Source of the DNA: Sulfitobacter sp. DFL-14
GTDB lineage: Bacteria > Pseudomonadota > Alphaproteobacteria > Rhodobacterales > Rhodobacteraceae
Reading direction: 5' to 3'
Assembly: GCF_003335585.1 (NCBI RefSeq)
Contig: NZ_QBFD01000046.1
Span: 459,345 to 523,344, forward strand
Length of the DNA stretch: 64,000 nucleotides
Below the pieces are notes generated by a model. That model saw nothing but the letters and a program-made list of their open reading frames with translations. It made no database searches and was not told where the DNA came from. The translations under genes and the position numbers were made by a program. Positions 56,271 through 64,000 of this stretch are shown here, in pieces (position 1 is the first letter of the stretch; every line of letters begins with the position of its first letter).

Positions 56271-58424
56271 ATGACAGATTTTCCCGCCCCCCGTTTTTCC
56301 CGCACATCGCTGAATGGCATTCTGGCAGGCTGCACGGCACTGACCTGCATTGCATTGGCGGCGCAGACTGCGCAGGCGCAGGATGGCGATGCGGTGAAAT
56401 TACCCTCGATCCTGTTGCGTTACGAACTGGATTACTCGGGCCGGGTAGACGGATATCTGGCGCCTGCCACCGAAACCGGCGTGAAGTCCGGCGTGCCGCT
56501 CAGCGAAGTTCCCCAGTCGATTTCCGTTGTCACCTCGACAGAGCTTGAGACCCGCGCACCCGACGAGGTCGAAGACGCAATTGCCTATGTGCCGGGGATC
56601 AACCCCTCGACCTGGGGCACCGACGACCGGTTCGATCAATTTTCGATCCGTGGCTTCGACATGGGCACAAATGCACTCTACCGCGATGGGCTGCCTCAGA
56701 AAGCGCTGAGCTTTTCGGGCTTTACGACCGATCCCTTCATGATCGACCGGGTCGATGTGCTGCGCGGCCCGGCCGGCGTTCTGTACGGGTCGAACGATGC
56801 GGGCGGCATGGTCAATCTGGTGACCAAGCGGCCGGTCTTTGACCGCCTGGCGGAAGGGCGGCTGAGCTATGGCAGCAATAACACCGCCGAGGCCGGTTTC
56901 GACTGGTCCGATACAATCAGCGCCGATGGCACCATGGCCGCGCGCGTCACCGGCCTGCTGCGCAACGGCGAAACCGAGATTGACGGTTCGGACAATGACC
57001 GCGCGTTCCTGGCGGGCGGGTTCACCTGGGCGCCGTCGGATAACACCACCCTTACCCTGCTCGGCCACGTACAGCAGGACGCCAGGACACCGCTGATCTT
57101 CTCGCCGATCGCGGGAGAAGACTTTGACCCCGCCTTTGGATCACTGCCCGCTGATTTTGCCTATCGGCAATCGGACTACAACCACTTCGAGACCACCCAG
57201 GAATCACTTGGCTGGGAGCTGAGCCATCAGTTTGGAGAAGGCTTCCTCTTTAATCAACGCGTTCGTTTCGCGCATCAGACCACCGATTACGCACATCTTG
57301 ATTACAGCTATGCGGATGCCTCGGGCCTGCATTATTACGCGTTCCGGAATGACGAAGACGCCAGGACCTTCGGCATCGACAACAACGTGAAATGGGACAG
57401 CCAGCTGTTCGGGGCGGACAACAGCCTGATTGCCGGCGTCGACTATCAATACAGCCGCGCCAATGTCACACAATTCTACGACGGCACCATCTATACGCTG
57501 CCCTACGGCAACCCCGTCTTTGACTTTGCCGTGGCCGATCCGGCGTTGTCGTCGCGCGATCGCAGTGTTTATGAAGAAACCGGCGTCTACCTTCAGGACC
57601 ACATGAAGTTTGCCAATGGCACCGCGGTCACCGCCGGACTGCGCTACAGCCGGTTCGAAAACGAAGCCACCGACCTGTTGTCCGGCACCACCAGCAGCCA
57701 AAGCGACAGTGCGGCAACAGGCATGATCGGCATCACCCACGAGTTCGCCAACGGCCTGACGCCCTATCTGGGCTATTCCGAAGGCTTTATCCAGAACGTC
57801 GGCACAACGATCACCGGCCAGACCCTGGATCCGTCGAAAAGCCGACAGTGGGAAGCAGGTCTGCGCTATCAACCGACGAACGATCTTATGTTCAGCGCCT
57901 CTGTCTTTGATCTGCGCAAGACAAATGTGAAAGATTACGACCTTTCAGACCCCACCTTCTCAAGCTTTACGCAGGTGGGCGAAGTGCGCTCCAAAGGGCT
58001 TGAGCTTGAAGCGCGGGGCCGGCTGGCCGCCAATACCCAGGGCATTCTGAGCTATAGCTATCTCGACTCGGAAATCACCAAGTCTTCGGACCCGTCCAAG
58101 CTCGGTAATGCCAATGCGATGGCCCCGATGCATCAGCTGTCGCTCTGGCTGGATTACGATGCCTCGGCGCTTGTTCAGGGTCTGAGCCTTGGCGCAGGTA
58201 TCCGCTATGTTTCGGAGTCCTACTCGACACAGAACAATCTGCGGATCACGCCCAGCCACACCGTGGCGGACATGGCGGTGACCTATGCCACAAGAAACTT
58301 TGACATCAATCTGAACGTCAGCAACCTGTTTGACCGTGACTACTTTGGCGTCTGCTATGATGGCTATGGCTGCGCCAAAGGTGAAGGCCGGGCGATCAAG
58401 GTTTCAATCAGCCGGCAGTTCTGA
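56271..58424 (+). CDS. TonB-dependent siderophore receptor
   Basis: A 717-residue outer-membrane receptor of the FhuA/FpvA-like siderophore group. The signal peptide runs to AAQTAQAQDG. The plug domain has VPQSISVVTSTELETRAPDEVEDAIAYVPGI (residues 76-106), QFSIRGFDMG, RVDVLRGPAGVLYGSNDAGGMVNLVTKRP (residues 160-188). The barrel ends in the C-terminal strand IKVSISRQF with a terminal phenylalanine. The ATG at 56271 has AGGA six bases upstream; the frame is open further, but without good signals. No FecA-like signalling extension is evident before the plug, so it probably does not control a sigma factor. It brings the ferric siderophore into the periplasm. Confidence 0.92.
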   Translation: MTDFPAPRFSRTSLNGILAGCTALTCIALAAQTAQAQDGDAVKLPSILLRYELDYSGRVDGYLAPATETGVKSGVPLSEVPQSISVVTSTELETRAPDEVEDAIAYVPGINPSTWGTDDRFDQFSIRGFDMGTNALYRDGLPQKALSFSGFTTDPFMIDRVDVLRGPAGVLYGSNDAGGMVNLVTKRPVFDRLAEGRLSYGSNNTAEAGFDWSDTISADGTMAARVTGLLRNGETEIDGSDNDRAFLAGGFTWAPSDNTTLTLLGHVQQDARTPLIFSPIAGEDFDPAFGSLPADFAYRQSDYNHFETTQESLGWELSHQFGEGFLFNQRVRFAHQTTDYAHLDYSYADASGLHYYAFRNDEDARTFGIDNNVKWDSQLFGADNSLIAGVDYQYSRANVTQFYDGTIYTLPYGNPVFDFAVADPALSSRDRSVYEETGVYLQDHMKFANGTAVTAGLRYSRFENEATDLLSGTTSSQSDSAATGMIGITHEFANGLTPYLGYSEGFIQNVGTTITGQTLDPSKSRQWEAGLRYQPTNDLMFSASVFDLRKTNVKDYDLSDPTFSSFTQVGEVRSKGLELEARGRLAANTQGILSYSYLDSEITKSSDPSKLGNANAMAPMHQLSLWLDYDASALVQGLSLGAGIRYVSESYSTQNNLRITPSHTVADMAVTYATRNFDINLNVSNLFDRDYFGVCYDGYGCAKGEGRAIKVSISRQF

Positions 58425-58437
58425 GTTCGATGGCGCA

Positions 58438-58461
58438 GGGCCGGGTCGTTGATCCCGGCCC
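58438..58461. terminator. Perfect hairpin between convergent genes
   Basis: GGGCCGGG (58438-58445) pairs with CCCGGCCC (58454-58461) across an eight-base loop, between the TonB receptor and thiX, which converge. It is placed as a bidirectional terminator for the iron and thiamine operons. No long T-run follows. Confidence 0.6.
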
Positions 58462-58475
58462 GCCTCCGGATGCTT

Positions 58476-59225
58476 TCATGGCCGCGACCTGCCCTGAGCA
58501 TACCAGGTCAATCTGTTGGCCAGGATGCCGACCGAGACATGCAGGATCACGGTCAGGCATGCGAGCACGATCAGACTGGCAAACATCAGGTCAATCTTCG
58601 CCCGGCCATTGGCAAGCAGCATCAAATAGCCAAGCCCCCGGGAGGCCCCGACCCATTCGCCGATGACCGCCCCGATCGGCGCATAGACCGCTGCAAGCCG
58701 CAGACCGGTGCCAAGGCTGGGAAGCGCTTGGGGTATTTGAATGTGCCGCATGAAATGCCAGGTGCCGGCGCGCATCGAAACCGACAGATCGCGATATCCG
58801 GCATCAATGCGCGTCAGCCCGTCATGGAAGGCGGAGGTGACAGGAAAGTAGATGATCAGCACCGCCATGACGATTTTCGATCCCATGCCATAACCGAACC
58901 AGAGCGTCAGCAAGGGGGCCAATGCGAAGACCGGCACGGCCTGGGTGAAGACAAGAATGGGCAGCATCAACCGTTCGGCGGTCTTTGAGATCGCCAGCTG
59001 GATGGCCGTTGCAACGCCAAGTACCGTGCCGATCAGCAACCCAAGCATGACCTCGATTGCCGTGATCCAGGCATTTTCGGCGATAATCACACGGCTCTTG
59101 TATGCGGCCTGTGCGACCCGCCAGGGCGACGGCAGGATGAAATGGGGGGCGCCGGTGGCAACGACCAGCGCCTGCCACAGGCCCAGCCCGATCACCAGGG
59201 CCAGCAAGGTATCGCGCAGCTTCAT
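58476..59225 (-). CDS. thiX: Thiamine-precursor (HMP) ABC transporter permease
   Basis: A 249-residue BPD-type permease with six helices (first LLALVIGLGLWQALVVATG, then MLGLLIGTVLGVATAIQLAIS). The coupling loop is AGYRDLSVSMRAGTWHFMRHIQIPQALPSLGTGLRL (residues 140-175). SsuC/TauC-type permeases look the same, but its position at the end of an operon with tenA and thi genes makes it ThiX. Its start overlaps the ATPase stop (ATGA). With ThiY and ThiZ it imports hydroxymethylpyrimidine or formylaminopyrimidine. Confidence 0.88.
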   Translation of the reverse strand: MKLRDTLLALVIGLGLWQALVVATGAPHFILPSPWRVAQAAYKSRVIIAENAWITAIEVMLGLLIGTVLGVATAIQLAISKTAERLMLPILVFTQAVPVFALAPLLTLWFGYGMGSKIVMAVLIIYFPVTSAFHDGLTRIDAGYRDLSVSMRAGTWHFMRHIQIPQALPSLGTGLRLAAVYAPIGAVIGEWVGASRGLGYLMLLANGRAKIDLMFASLIVLACLTVILHVSVGILANRLTWYAQGRSRP

Positions 59226-59947
59226 GCGGCCATACCTCGCAAATGGGCAAGCAATCGGGCCTGACAGGCAAGCGTTTCGGCGGCGTTGATCTCTCTCAAT
59301 GCGGCAGTTGCAGGGGGTGGCCAGTTTTGCGTCCCTTGCGCCGACATGACGGTAATCTGATCCGCCAGACGGGCGGCCTCGGCGGGATCATGGGTGATCA
59401 GCAAAACGGTGCGGCCCCTGAGAACCTCGGCAGCCAGTTCCTGCATGTCGGCACGTGTGCCTGCATCAAGCGCCGAAAACGGCTCGTCCAGAAAGACGAT
59501 GGGCCGATCCTCGAACAAGCTGCGCGCGAGGGCCGCGCGTTGCCGCATCCCGCCGGACAGGGAGGCGGGTTTCTGGCCTGCATGGTCTGACAACCCGACC
59601 CGGTGCAGAAGATCGCGGGCACGCCCGATGTTCGGGGCCGTGCCCCGCAGCCGCGCACCGATACAGACATTGTCCAGCACCGAGAGCCAGGGCAGCAACA
59701 GATCCGACTGCGCCATATAGCTGATGCGCCCTGCCAATGGCATGCCATCCGTGGCCGCAATTGAGCCTTTGAATGTGCCGCCCGTCTCAAGATCGAGGAT
59801 CAGCCGCAGGATCGTCGATTTGCCAACACCCGACCGCCCCAAAAGACAGGTCCATTGTGCAGCGGGGATCTGCAGGTCGGTGTCAAACAGAACCCGGTCG
59901 CCAATCCGGTGCTGGCCCTTCAACATGATCCCCGGTGCCTTGGTCAT
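59222..59947 (-). CDS. thiZ: Thiamine-precursor (HMP) ABC transporter ATPase
   Basis: A 241-residue ATPase with Walker A LLGRSGVGKSTILRLIL, signature SLSGGMRQRAALARSL, Walker B PIVFLDEPFSALD and H-loop LLITHDPAEA. Its ends overlap tenA and thiX by ATGA junctions. It energises the ThiXY importer. The cassette is of the nitrate/taurine type, consistent with ThiZ. Confidence 0.88.
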   Translation of the reverse strand: MTKAPGIMLKGQHRIGDRVLFDTDLQIPAAQWTCLLGRSGVGKSTILRLILDLETGGTFKGSIAATDGMPLAGRISYMAQSDLLLPWLSVLDNVCIGARLRGTAPNIGRARDLLHRVGLSDHAGQKPASLSGGMRQRAALARSLFEDRPIVFLDEPFSALDAGTRADMQELAAEVLRGRTVLLITHDPAEAARLADQITVMSAQGTQNWPPPATAALREINAAETLACQARLLAHLRGMAA

Positions 59948-60624
59948 GCGCCGTCCAGACCCATTTGCCAGAACCCGACTTCCAGTTTCGTCGCCTTGGT
60001 AAACCGGTCCTGAAGTGCCGCGGCCCTCGGCGATTGGGGCAGATCACCGACCCGGCGCGCCACGGCAGCGTCGATCATCGCGCCAACCCTGGCGCATACC
60101 GCCTGATACTTCGGGTCCGCATAGGTTGCGATCCATGCGGCATAGGGTGTGTCCGGGGCTTTGCTGCCCGCCAACCGCAAGCCGATTTCACCGTAGCCCA
60201 TGACACAGGGGGCCAATGCCGCCATGAGATCCAGAAAGTCGCCCTGAACGCCGGCATCCATCACAAAGCGGGTGTAGGCCAGATTTTCGACAGCTTCCGG
60301 CGCGGCAAACAAGGTGGCCTCGTCAATCCCTTCGGCCGCACAAGTCTCAACATGCAGCGACATCTCGTGATTGACCAATGCGTCAACCGTGCGGGCGCAG
60401 ATTTTCATTTCCTCAAGCGTTTCCGCTTTGACCACAGCCAGCGACCACGCGCGGGCATAATGGACCAGATACACATAATCCTGGATCAGGTAATGGAGGA
60501 AAGCGGTACGCGGCAGGCTGCCATCGCCCAGGCCCTCGACGAATGCGTGATGCGTGTAGTCCTGCCACGCAGTTGCGGCCCCCGCGCGCCAATGCGCGAA
60601 TGTCTTGCCATAATCCGGTGCCAT
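59944..60624 (-). CDS. tenA: TenA thiaminase II/aminopyrimidine aminohydrolase
   Basis: A 226-residue TenA protein. It has FLHYLIQDYVYLVHYARAWSLAVVK with the conserved aspartate and tyrosine, and the nucleophilic cysteine in ALAPCVMGYGEIGLRL. A glutamate near the C-terminus (KATKLEVGFW) completes the site. TenA hydrolyses the amino group of aminomethylpyrimidine, from degraded thiamine, to hydroxymethylpyrimidine. Overlaps with thiY and thiZ on both sides fit a salvage route in which the pyrimidine is imported and then deaminated. Confidence 0.93.
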   Translation of the reverse strand: MAPDYGKTFAHWRAGAATAWQDYTHHAFVEGLGDGSLPRTAFLHYLIQDYVYLVHYARAWSLAVVKAETLEEMKICARTVDALVNHEMSLHVETCAAEGIDEATLFAAPEAVENLAYTRFVMDAGVQGDFLDLMAALAPCVMGYGEIGLRLAGSKAPDTPYAAWIATYADPKYQAVCARVGAMIDAAVARRVGDLPQSPRAAALQDRFTKATKLEVGFWQMGLDGA

Positions 60625-61562
60625 CAGTTCGCCGTCACGTCGATGGCGATGTTGGACACGGGGTTTTGCGACGGGATCAGCCCGGCCTCATGCAAGAAGG
60701 CCTCGAACGTGGCATAACGACCCTCATCCATGGCCGTTGGGCGCAGGGCAAAACGGGGCAAAGTATCAACCCAGGCCCTGGCGTTCAGTTCGTCCTGCAG
60801 CTCGGCCGAGGTGCCGGAAAAGATTTCCCAGCTCTTCTCGGGATTGTTTACCATGTACTGCGTCGCCTTTTCGGTCGCGGCCAGAAAGCGGGCAATCCTG
60901 TCTTTGTCCATCGTCTCGGAATTGGCGACATAAATAAGCTCATCGTAGGAAGGAAGGCCCTCTTCCTCGACGAAAAAGCAATTTCCCCCGACGCCTTCGA
61001 TTTCCATCTGATTGAGTTCAAAGTTGCGATAGGCGCCGATGACCGCATCGACCTGACCAGACATCAGGGAGGGGGACATCGACCAGTTTACATTCACCAT
61101 TTCCACGTCTTCCAGGGACAGCCCATGGTGGCGCAGGATTGTCCCCAGCACCGCCTCTTCGACCCCGCCGACGGAATAACCAACCTTTTTGCCTGCCAGG
61201 TCAGCAGGGGTCCGGATCGGCCCGTCCGCGAGGGTCAGAAGGCAGTTCAGCGGTGTGGCGACCAGGGTTCCGACACGTTGCAACGGCAGGCCTTCATGTA
61301 TCTGCAGGTGAAGCTGCGGTTGATAGGACACCGCCAGATCGGCCTGTCCGGCCGCCACCAGCTTTGGCGGATCGGACGGATCGGCTGGGGCGATGATTGC
61401 AACTTCAAGATCCTGTTCCGCGAAATATCCCAGTTCCTGCGCCAGAATGATCGGTCCGTGATCTGGGTTGATGAACCAATCGAGCAGCACACTCATCTCG
61501 TCGGCGGCCATCAGGGGAGAGGCCGCAAAGGAAAGTGCGGCAGTCAAATGGGTCAGTTTCAT
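60624..61562 (-). CDS. thiY: Thiamine-precursor binding protein (NMT1/THI5-like)
   Basis: A 312-residue NMT1/THI5-like binding protein with a Sec signal (MKLTHLTAALSFAASPLMA, cleaved before ADEMS). The mature start VLLDWFINPDHGPIILAQELGYF is the THI5/ThiY signature, followed by LAVSYQPQLHLQIHEGLPLQRVGTL. The ATG at 61562 lies five bases after the thiF stop, with AGGAAG upstream. It captures a pyrimidine precursor in the periplasm for ThiXZ. The stop overlaps the tenA start. Confidence 0.9.
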   Translation of the reverse strand: MKLTHLTAALSFAASPLMAADEMSVLLDWFINPDHGPIILAQELGYFAEQDLEVAIIAPADPSDPPKLVAAGQADLAVSYQPQLHLQIHEGLPLQRVGTLVATPLNCLLTLADGPIRTPADLAGKKVGYSVGGVEEAVLGTILRHHGLSLEDVEMVNVNWSMSPSLMSGQVDAVIGAYRNFELNQMEIEGVGGNCFFVEEEGLPSYDELIYVANSETMDKDRIARFLAATEKATQYMVNNPEKSWEIFSGTSAELQDELNARAWVDTLPRFALRPTAMDEGRYATFEAFLHEAGLIPSQNPVSNIAIDVTAN

Positions 61563-61567
61563 ATCGG

Positions 61568-62554
61568 TTATCTTCCTGTTGGCGGGCTGTCGCCCATTGC
61601 AATTAAGGTAATGTCGCCGCCCCAATAGGAGCGAAGATGACGGGCGGCCTGCCAGGCGCGCAAACCGGTTCGGCAGGCAAAGACGGCGCGCTGACCGGCG
61701 GTCGGCGTTGGCCGTTGATCGGCAAATTGCGCCACGGTGAGGCGCCGCGCATCTGTGGTGACCGGGATCACGGCTTCATCCGCGCCGCGCAGCTCGACAA
61801 CAAAATCGCCGCCGGTCACCTCGGAGGCGGCGACAAAGGTGAAATCCGCTTCAGGGTCAGGTGCGGTGTCAAACCGGAACCCGCTGGATCGGAAATTCTG
61901 CATGTCAAAGCGGATCAGCTGGCCCAAAGGGGATGGTTTCTGACCTATCAGATATGCCAGGGCCATTTGTGCCTGAGCGGCCCCGATCATGCCGACGACG
62001 GGGCCCATGACCCCGGCTGTGGCACAACTTTCCGCGCGGTCGGGCAGGTCAGGAAACACGGCGCGCAAGGAGGGTGCCGTTTGGCAAAAGCCGCCCACAT
62101 AACCGCCCAGTCGCAAGACAGATGCGCTGATCAGGGGGACGCCGAGTGCCTTGCAGGTATCGGACAGGATATAACTGGTGGCAAAACTGTCGGCGCAATC
62201 CAGAACAAGCGTGGCCGGGGACACCAATGTAGCCGCATTCGCAGGGTCCAGCGGGGCCTCGACAGTGTCGATTGCGCAGGCCCCGTTCAACGCCCGCAGG
62301 GTTTCGGCGGCGACAGCGGCCTTGGCCCGACCGACGTCCGCCTCCCGGAACAGGGTCTGCCGGTGGAGGTTGGACAGCGAAACCAGGTCACCATCCACCA
62401 GGGTCAGCCGCCCCACCCCTGCGCCAGCCAGATATTGCAGTACCGGTGCCCCCAGGCCGCCGACACCCACCACAAGGACATGTGCAGCCTGGATTTCCCC
62501 CTGCCCCGCGAGACCCACTTCGGGCAGGCAGATCTGACGCGCATATCGGCTCAT
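61568..62554 (-). CDS. thiF: ThiF-type adenylyltransferase with C-terminal rhodanese domain
   Basis: A 328-residue fusion. Residues 1-225 are a ThiF/MoeB fold with the ATP loop VVGVGGLGAPV (29-39), D54, R65 and C177 in ESCATAGVMGPV, equivalent to the ThiF cysteine that forms an acyl disulfide. Residues about 245-328 are a rhodanese domain with the active site C294-R-T-G-L-R299. The zinc-binding cysteine pairs of E. coli ThiF/MoeB are missing (SLRAVFP stands where CYRCLWP occurs). It adenylates the ThiS C-terminal glycine, and the rhodanese part could supply the sulfur. The ATG at 62554 overlaps the thiE stop. Confidence 0.88.
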   Translation of the reverse strand: MSRYARQICLPEVGLAGQGEIQAAHVLVVGVGGLGAPVLQYLAGAGVGRLTLVDGDLVSLSNLHRQTLFREADVGRAKAAVAAETLRALNGACAIDTVEAPLDPANAATLVSPATLVLDCADSFATSYILSDTCKALGVPLISASVLRLGGYVGGFCQTAPSLRAVFPDLPDRAESCATAGVMGPVVGMIGAAQAQMALAYLIGQKPSPLGQLIRFDMQNFRSSGFRFDTAPDPEADFTFVAASEVTGGDFVVELRGADEAVIPVTTDARRLTVAQFADQRPTPTAGQRAVFACRTGLRAWQAARHLRSYWGGDITLIAMGDSPPTGR

Positions 62555-63147
62555 CTTGTCGCCCTCAACCAGGCGCGGACACGGTCCTCGGGGCTTTCGT
62601 TCAAAGTGATGTCGGTGACAGCGGCGACCACATCGGCGCCTGCCTCGAATGCCCCCGGCGCGCGGTCGACCGACATGCCGCCGATTGCGATCAAGGGTGT
62701 CTCCCCGATCAGTCCGCGCCAAGTGGTCAGCTTTGCGAGACCCTGTTCATGCCATTTCATTTTCTTCAGGATCGTCGGATAGATCGGACCCAGGGCGATG
62801 TAATCAGGGGCCAGCGCCATTGCGCGCGCCAGCTCCGCCCTGTCATGGGTGCTGATCCCCAGCCGCAGCTTTGCGGCGCGGATGGCAACCATATCAGCGT
62901 CCTCCAGGTCTTCCTGCCCCAAGTGGATGTAATCGCAACCGGCATCAATTGCGGCCTGCCAGTAATCGTTGACAATCAAGGTGCAGCCATGCTCCGCACA
63001 GACCCGTTTCGCACGCTGGATATGGTCGCCTATCACATCCGGCGCTGCATCCTTGATCCGCAATTGCACCAGTTTGATGCCAAGCGGAACAAGCCGTTCG
63101 ATCCAATCCGCACTGTCGAAAATCGGATAAAAGCGATCCAATGTCAT
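62551..63147 (-). CDS. thiE: Thiamine phosphate synthase
   Basis: A 198-residue TIM-barrel ThiE. It shows VQLRIKDAA, the phosphate and pyrimidine loop LIVNDYWQAAIDAGCDYIHLGQEDL, LGISTHDRAEL, YIALGPIYPTILKK and AIGGMSVDRAPGAFEAGADVVAAV. It joins hydroxymethylpyrimidine pyrophosphate to the thiazole phosphate. It is somewhat shorter than E. coli ThiE (about 211). ATGA overlaps on both sides link it to thiG and thiF. No thiD is in the window. Confidence 0.93.
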   Translation of the reverse strand: MTLDRFYPIFDSADWIERLVPLGIKLVQLRIKDAAPDVIGDHIQRAKRVCAEHGCTLIVNDYWQAAIDAGCDYIHLGQEDLEDADMVAIRAAKLRLGISTHDRAELARAMALAPDYIALGPIYPTILKKMKWHEQGLAKLTTWRGLIGETPLIAIGGMSVDRAPGAFEAGADVVAAVTDITLNESPEDRVRAWLRATR

Positions 63148-63917
63148 TCGAGGAACGCCTTTCCGATCACCGGGGTCGACGGGGCCGCCATGTCGCGCGG
63201 GCCCATCGGGTCGGCGGCATGGGCCAACTGTCCGGCCCGGATCGCACTTGCAAAAGCCTCTGCCATGGCGGCGGGATCACCTGCCTTGGCCACGGCTGTG
63301 TTCAGCAGGACAGCGTCAAAGCCCATCTCCATCGCGGCGGCGGCATGGGACGGCAGGCCAAGACCCGCATCAATGACCAATGGCACGTCGGGAAAATGGG
63401 CGCGCATGGCGCGCAGGCCAAAGACATTGTTCAGCCCGAGCCCCGACCCGATCGGCGCACCCCATGGCATCAGGACCTCGCAACCTGCGTGCAGCAGCCT
63501 GTCGGCCACGACCAGATCTTCCGTGGTATAGGGAAACACCTGAAACCCGTCCTCGGACAGAATGCGCGCGGCTTCGACAAGGCCAAAGACATCGGGCTGC
63601 AAGGTGTCTTCTTCGCCAATGACTTCCAGCTTGATCCACCTGGTATCAAACACTTCACGCGCCATATGTGCAGTTGTCACCGCCTCTTTGACACTGTGGC
63701 ATCCGGCGGTATTGGGCAGGATGTGCACGCCAAGTTGGTGAATAAGCTGCCAGAAGTCCTGACCGGCGCGGTCCTGTCCGCTTTCGCGGCGCAAGGACAC
63801 GGTCGCCACGCCGGCGCCGCTGCGCTTGAAGGCATCCGCCAGGATTGCAGGGGACGGATATTGTGCGGTTCCCAGCATCAGGCCATTGGGCAATGTCGTG
63901 CCGTAAAATTCCGTCAT
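63144..63917 (-). CDS. thiG: Thiazole synthase
   Basis: A 257-residue ThiG. It has FYGTTLPNGLMLGTAQYPS at the N-terminus, GVATVSLRR, the imine-forming lysine in RWIKLEVIGEEDTLQPD, GCEVLMPWGAPIGSGLGLNN and DAGLGLPSHAAAAMEMGFDAVLLNTAVAKAGDP. It forms the thiazole ring from deoxyxylulose phosphate, dehydroglycine and the ThiS thiocarboxylate. It starts three bases after thiS and overlaps thiE. Confidence 0.95.
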   Translation of the reverse strand: MTEFYGTTLPNGLMLGTAQYPSPAILADAFKRSGAGVATVSLRRESGQDRAGQDFWQLIHQLGVHILPNTAGCHSVKEAVTTAHMAREVFDTRWIKLEVIGEEDTLQPDVFGLVEAARILSEDGFQVFPYTTEDLVVADRLLHAGCEVLMPWGAPIGSGLGLNNVFGLRAMRAHFPDVPLVIDAGLGLPSHAAAAMEMGFDAVLLNTAVAKAGDPAAMAEAFASAIRAGQLAHAADPMGPRDMAAPSTPVIGKAFLE

Positions 63918-63920
63918 GGC

Positions 63921-64000
63921 CTAGCCCCCCTGCATCGGGGCAAGGACCTCAACCGCATCGCCCGGCGAAAGGGCATGATCCGGGCGGGCCGGCGCGGGCA
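63921..64000 (-). CDS. thiS: Sulfur carrier protein ThiS, C-terminal part
   Basis: The frame entering from the right edge reads ...PGDAVEVLAPMQGG and a stop codon at 63921-63923. The terminal Gly-Gly after an acidic beta-strand is the ThiS signature; the glycine is adenylated by ThiF and thiocarboxylated. Only 26 residues are visible. Its start and any thiO, riboswitch or promoter lie outside the window. Confidence 0.9.
   Translation of the reverse strand, partial: PAPARPDHALSPGDAVEVLAPMQGG

Noticed and set aside
1..64000. tRNA/rRNA genes, CRISPR arrays, insertion sequences, phage genes and thiamine riboswitch
   Set aside because: None was recognised. A TPP riboswitch would be expected upstream of thiS/thiO, beyond the right edge.

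Overview
This 64-kb window is GC-rich, gene-dense DNA that looks like an alphaproteobacterium of the Rhodobacterales/Roseobacter type. The reasons are base composition, tightly overlapping operons (many ATGA junctions), many TRAP, Tct and peptide-type transporters, repeated amine and quaternary-amine oxidoreductases, and a compact thiSGEF-YXZ-tenA thiamine operon. The genus assignment is inference. No tRNA, rRNA, CRISPR array, insertion sequence or prophage was seen. Most of the window is catabolic and transport gene content in separately regulated blocks.

Layout. (1) 1-4203: end of a CaiB-type CoA-transferase, then an IclR repressor divergent from a Rieske oxygenase and a glutamine-synthetase-like ligase. 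(2) 4274-13472, minus strand: gabD with a D-malate/tartrate-type dehydrogenase; then a run of cupin, ArgE-like deacylase, GNAT, class III aminotransferase, hydroxyacid dehydrogenase and FAD amine oxidoreductase. (3) 13707-22563, minus strand: a peptide/opine-type ABC importer, an FAD amine oxidoreductase and an unusual 726-residue fusion of an mARC-type MOSC molybdenum domain, a ferredoxin reductase and a Rieske ferredoxin. A divergent Lrp/AsnC gene faces this block. (4) 23635-35156, minus strand: a nine-gene block with a dimethylglycine-dehydrogenase-like enzyme, UPF0261 protein, TctCBA importer, aldehyde dehydrogenase, class III PLP enzyme, APH-type kinase and SDR, facing an IclR gene.

(5) 36465-42287, plus strand: a second IclR gene, a taurine/omega-amino-acid type aminotransferase, a HAD hydrolase, and a second kinase plus class III PLP enzyme pair. 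(6) 42328-48258: amidase and XRE-cupin regulator, divergent from a TRAP transporter and an ornithine-cyclodeaminase-family enzyme around a perfect palindrome. (7) 48294-51275: an AceE-like thiamine-diphosphate enzyme divergent from an Lrp/AsnC gene. (8) 51396-58424: a siderophore system (esterase, FecCDE-like ABC importer, binding protein, TonB receptor). (9) 58476-64000, minus strand: thiamine biosynthesis and pyrimidine salvage, cut by the window end inside thiS.

The strongest candidate for something undescribed is the MOSC-reductase-Rieske fusion at 13707-15887. It seems to place an NAD(P)H-to-FAD-to-[2Fe-2S]-to-Mo electron chain on one polypeptide, in an operon that imports and oxidises a nitrogenous substrate. 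Second are the two kinase/class III PLP enzyme pairs, which suggest phosphorylation-dependent amino-alcohol breakdown. Several intergenic regions carry clear palindromes or repeats that make good operator candidates, and hairpins follow the binding-protein genes in two importer operons.
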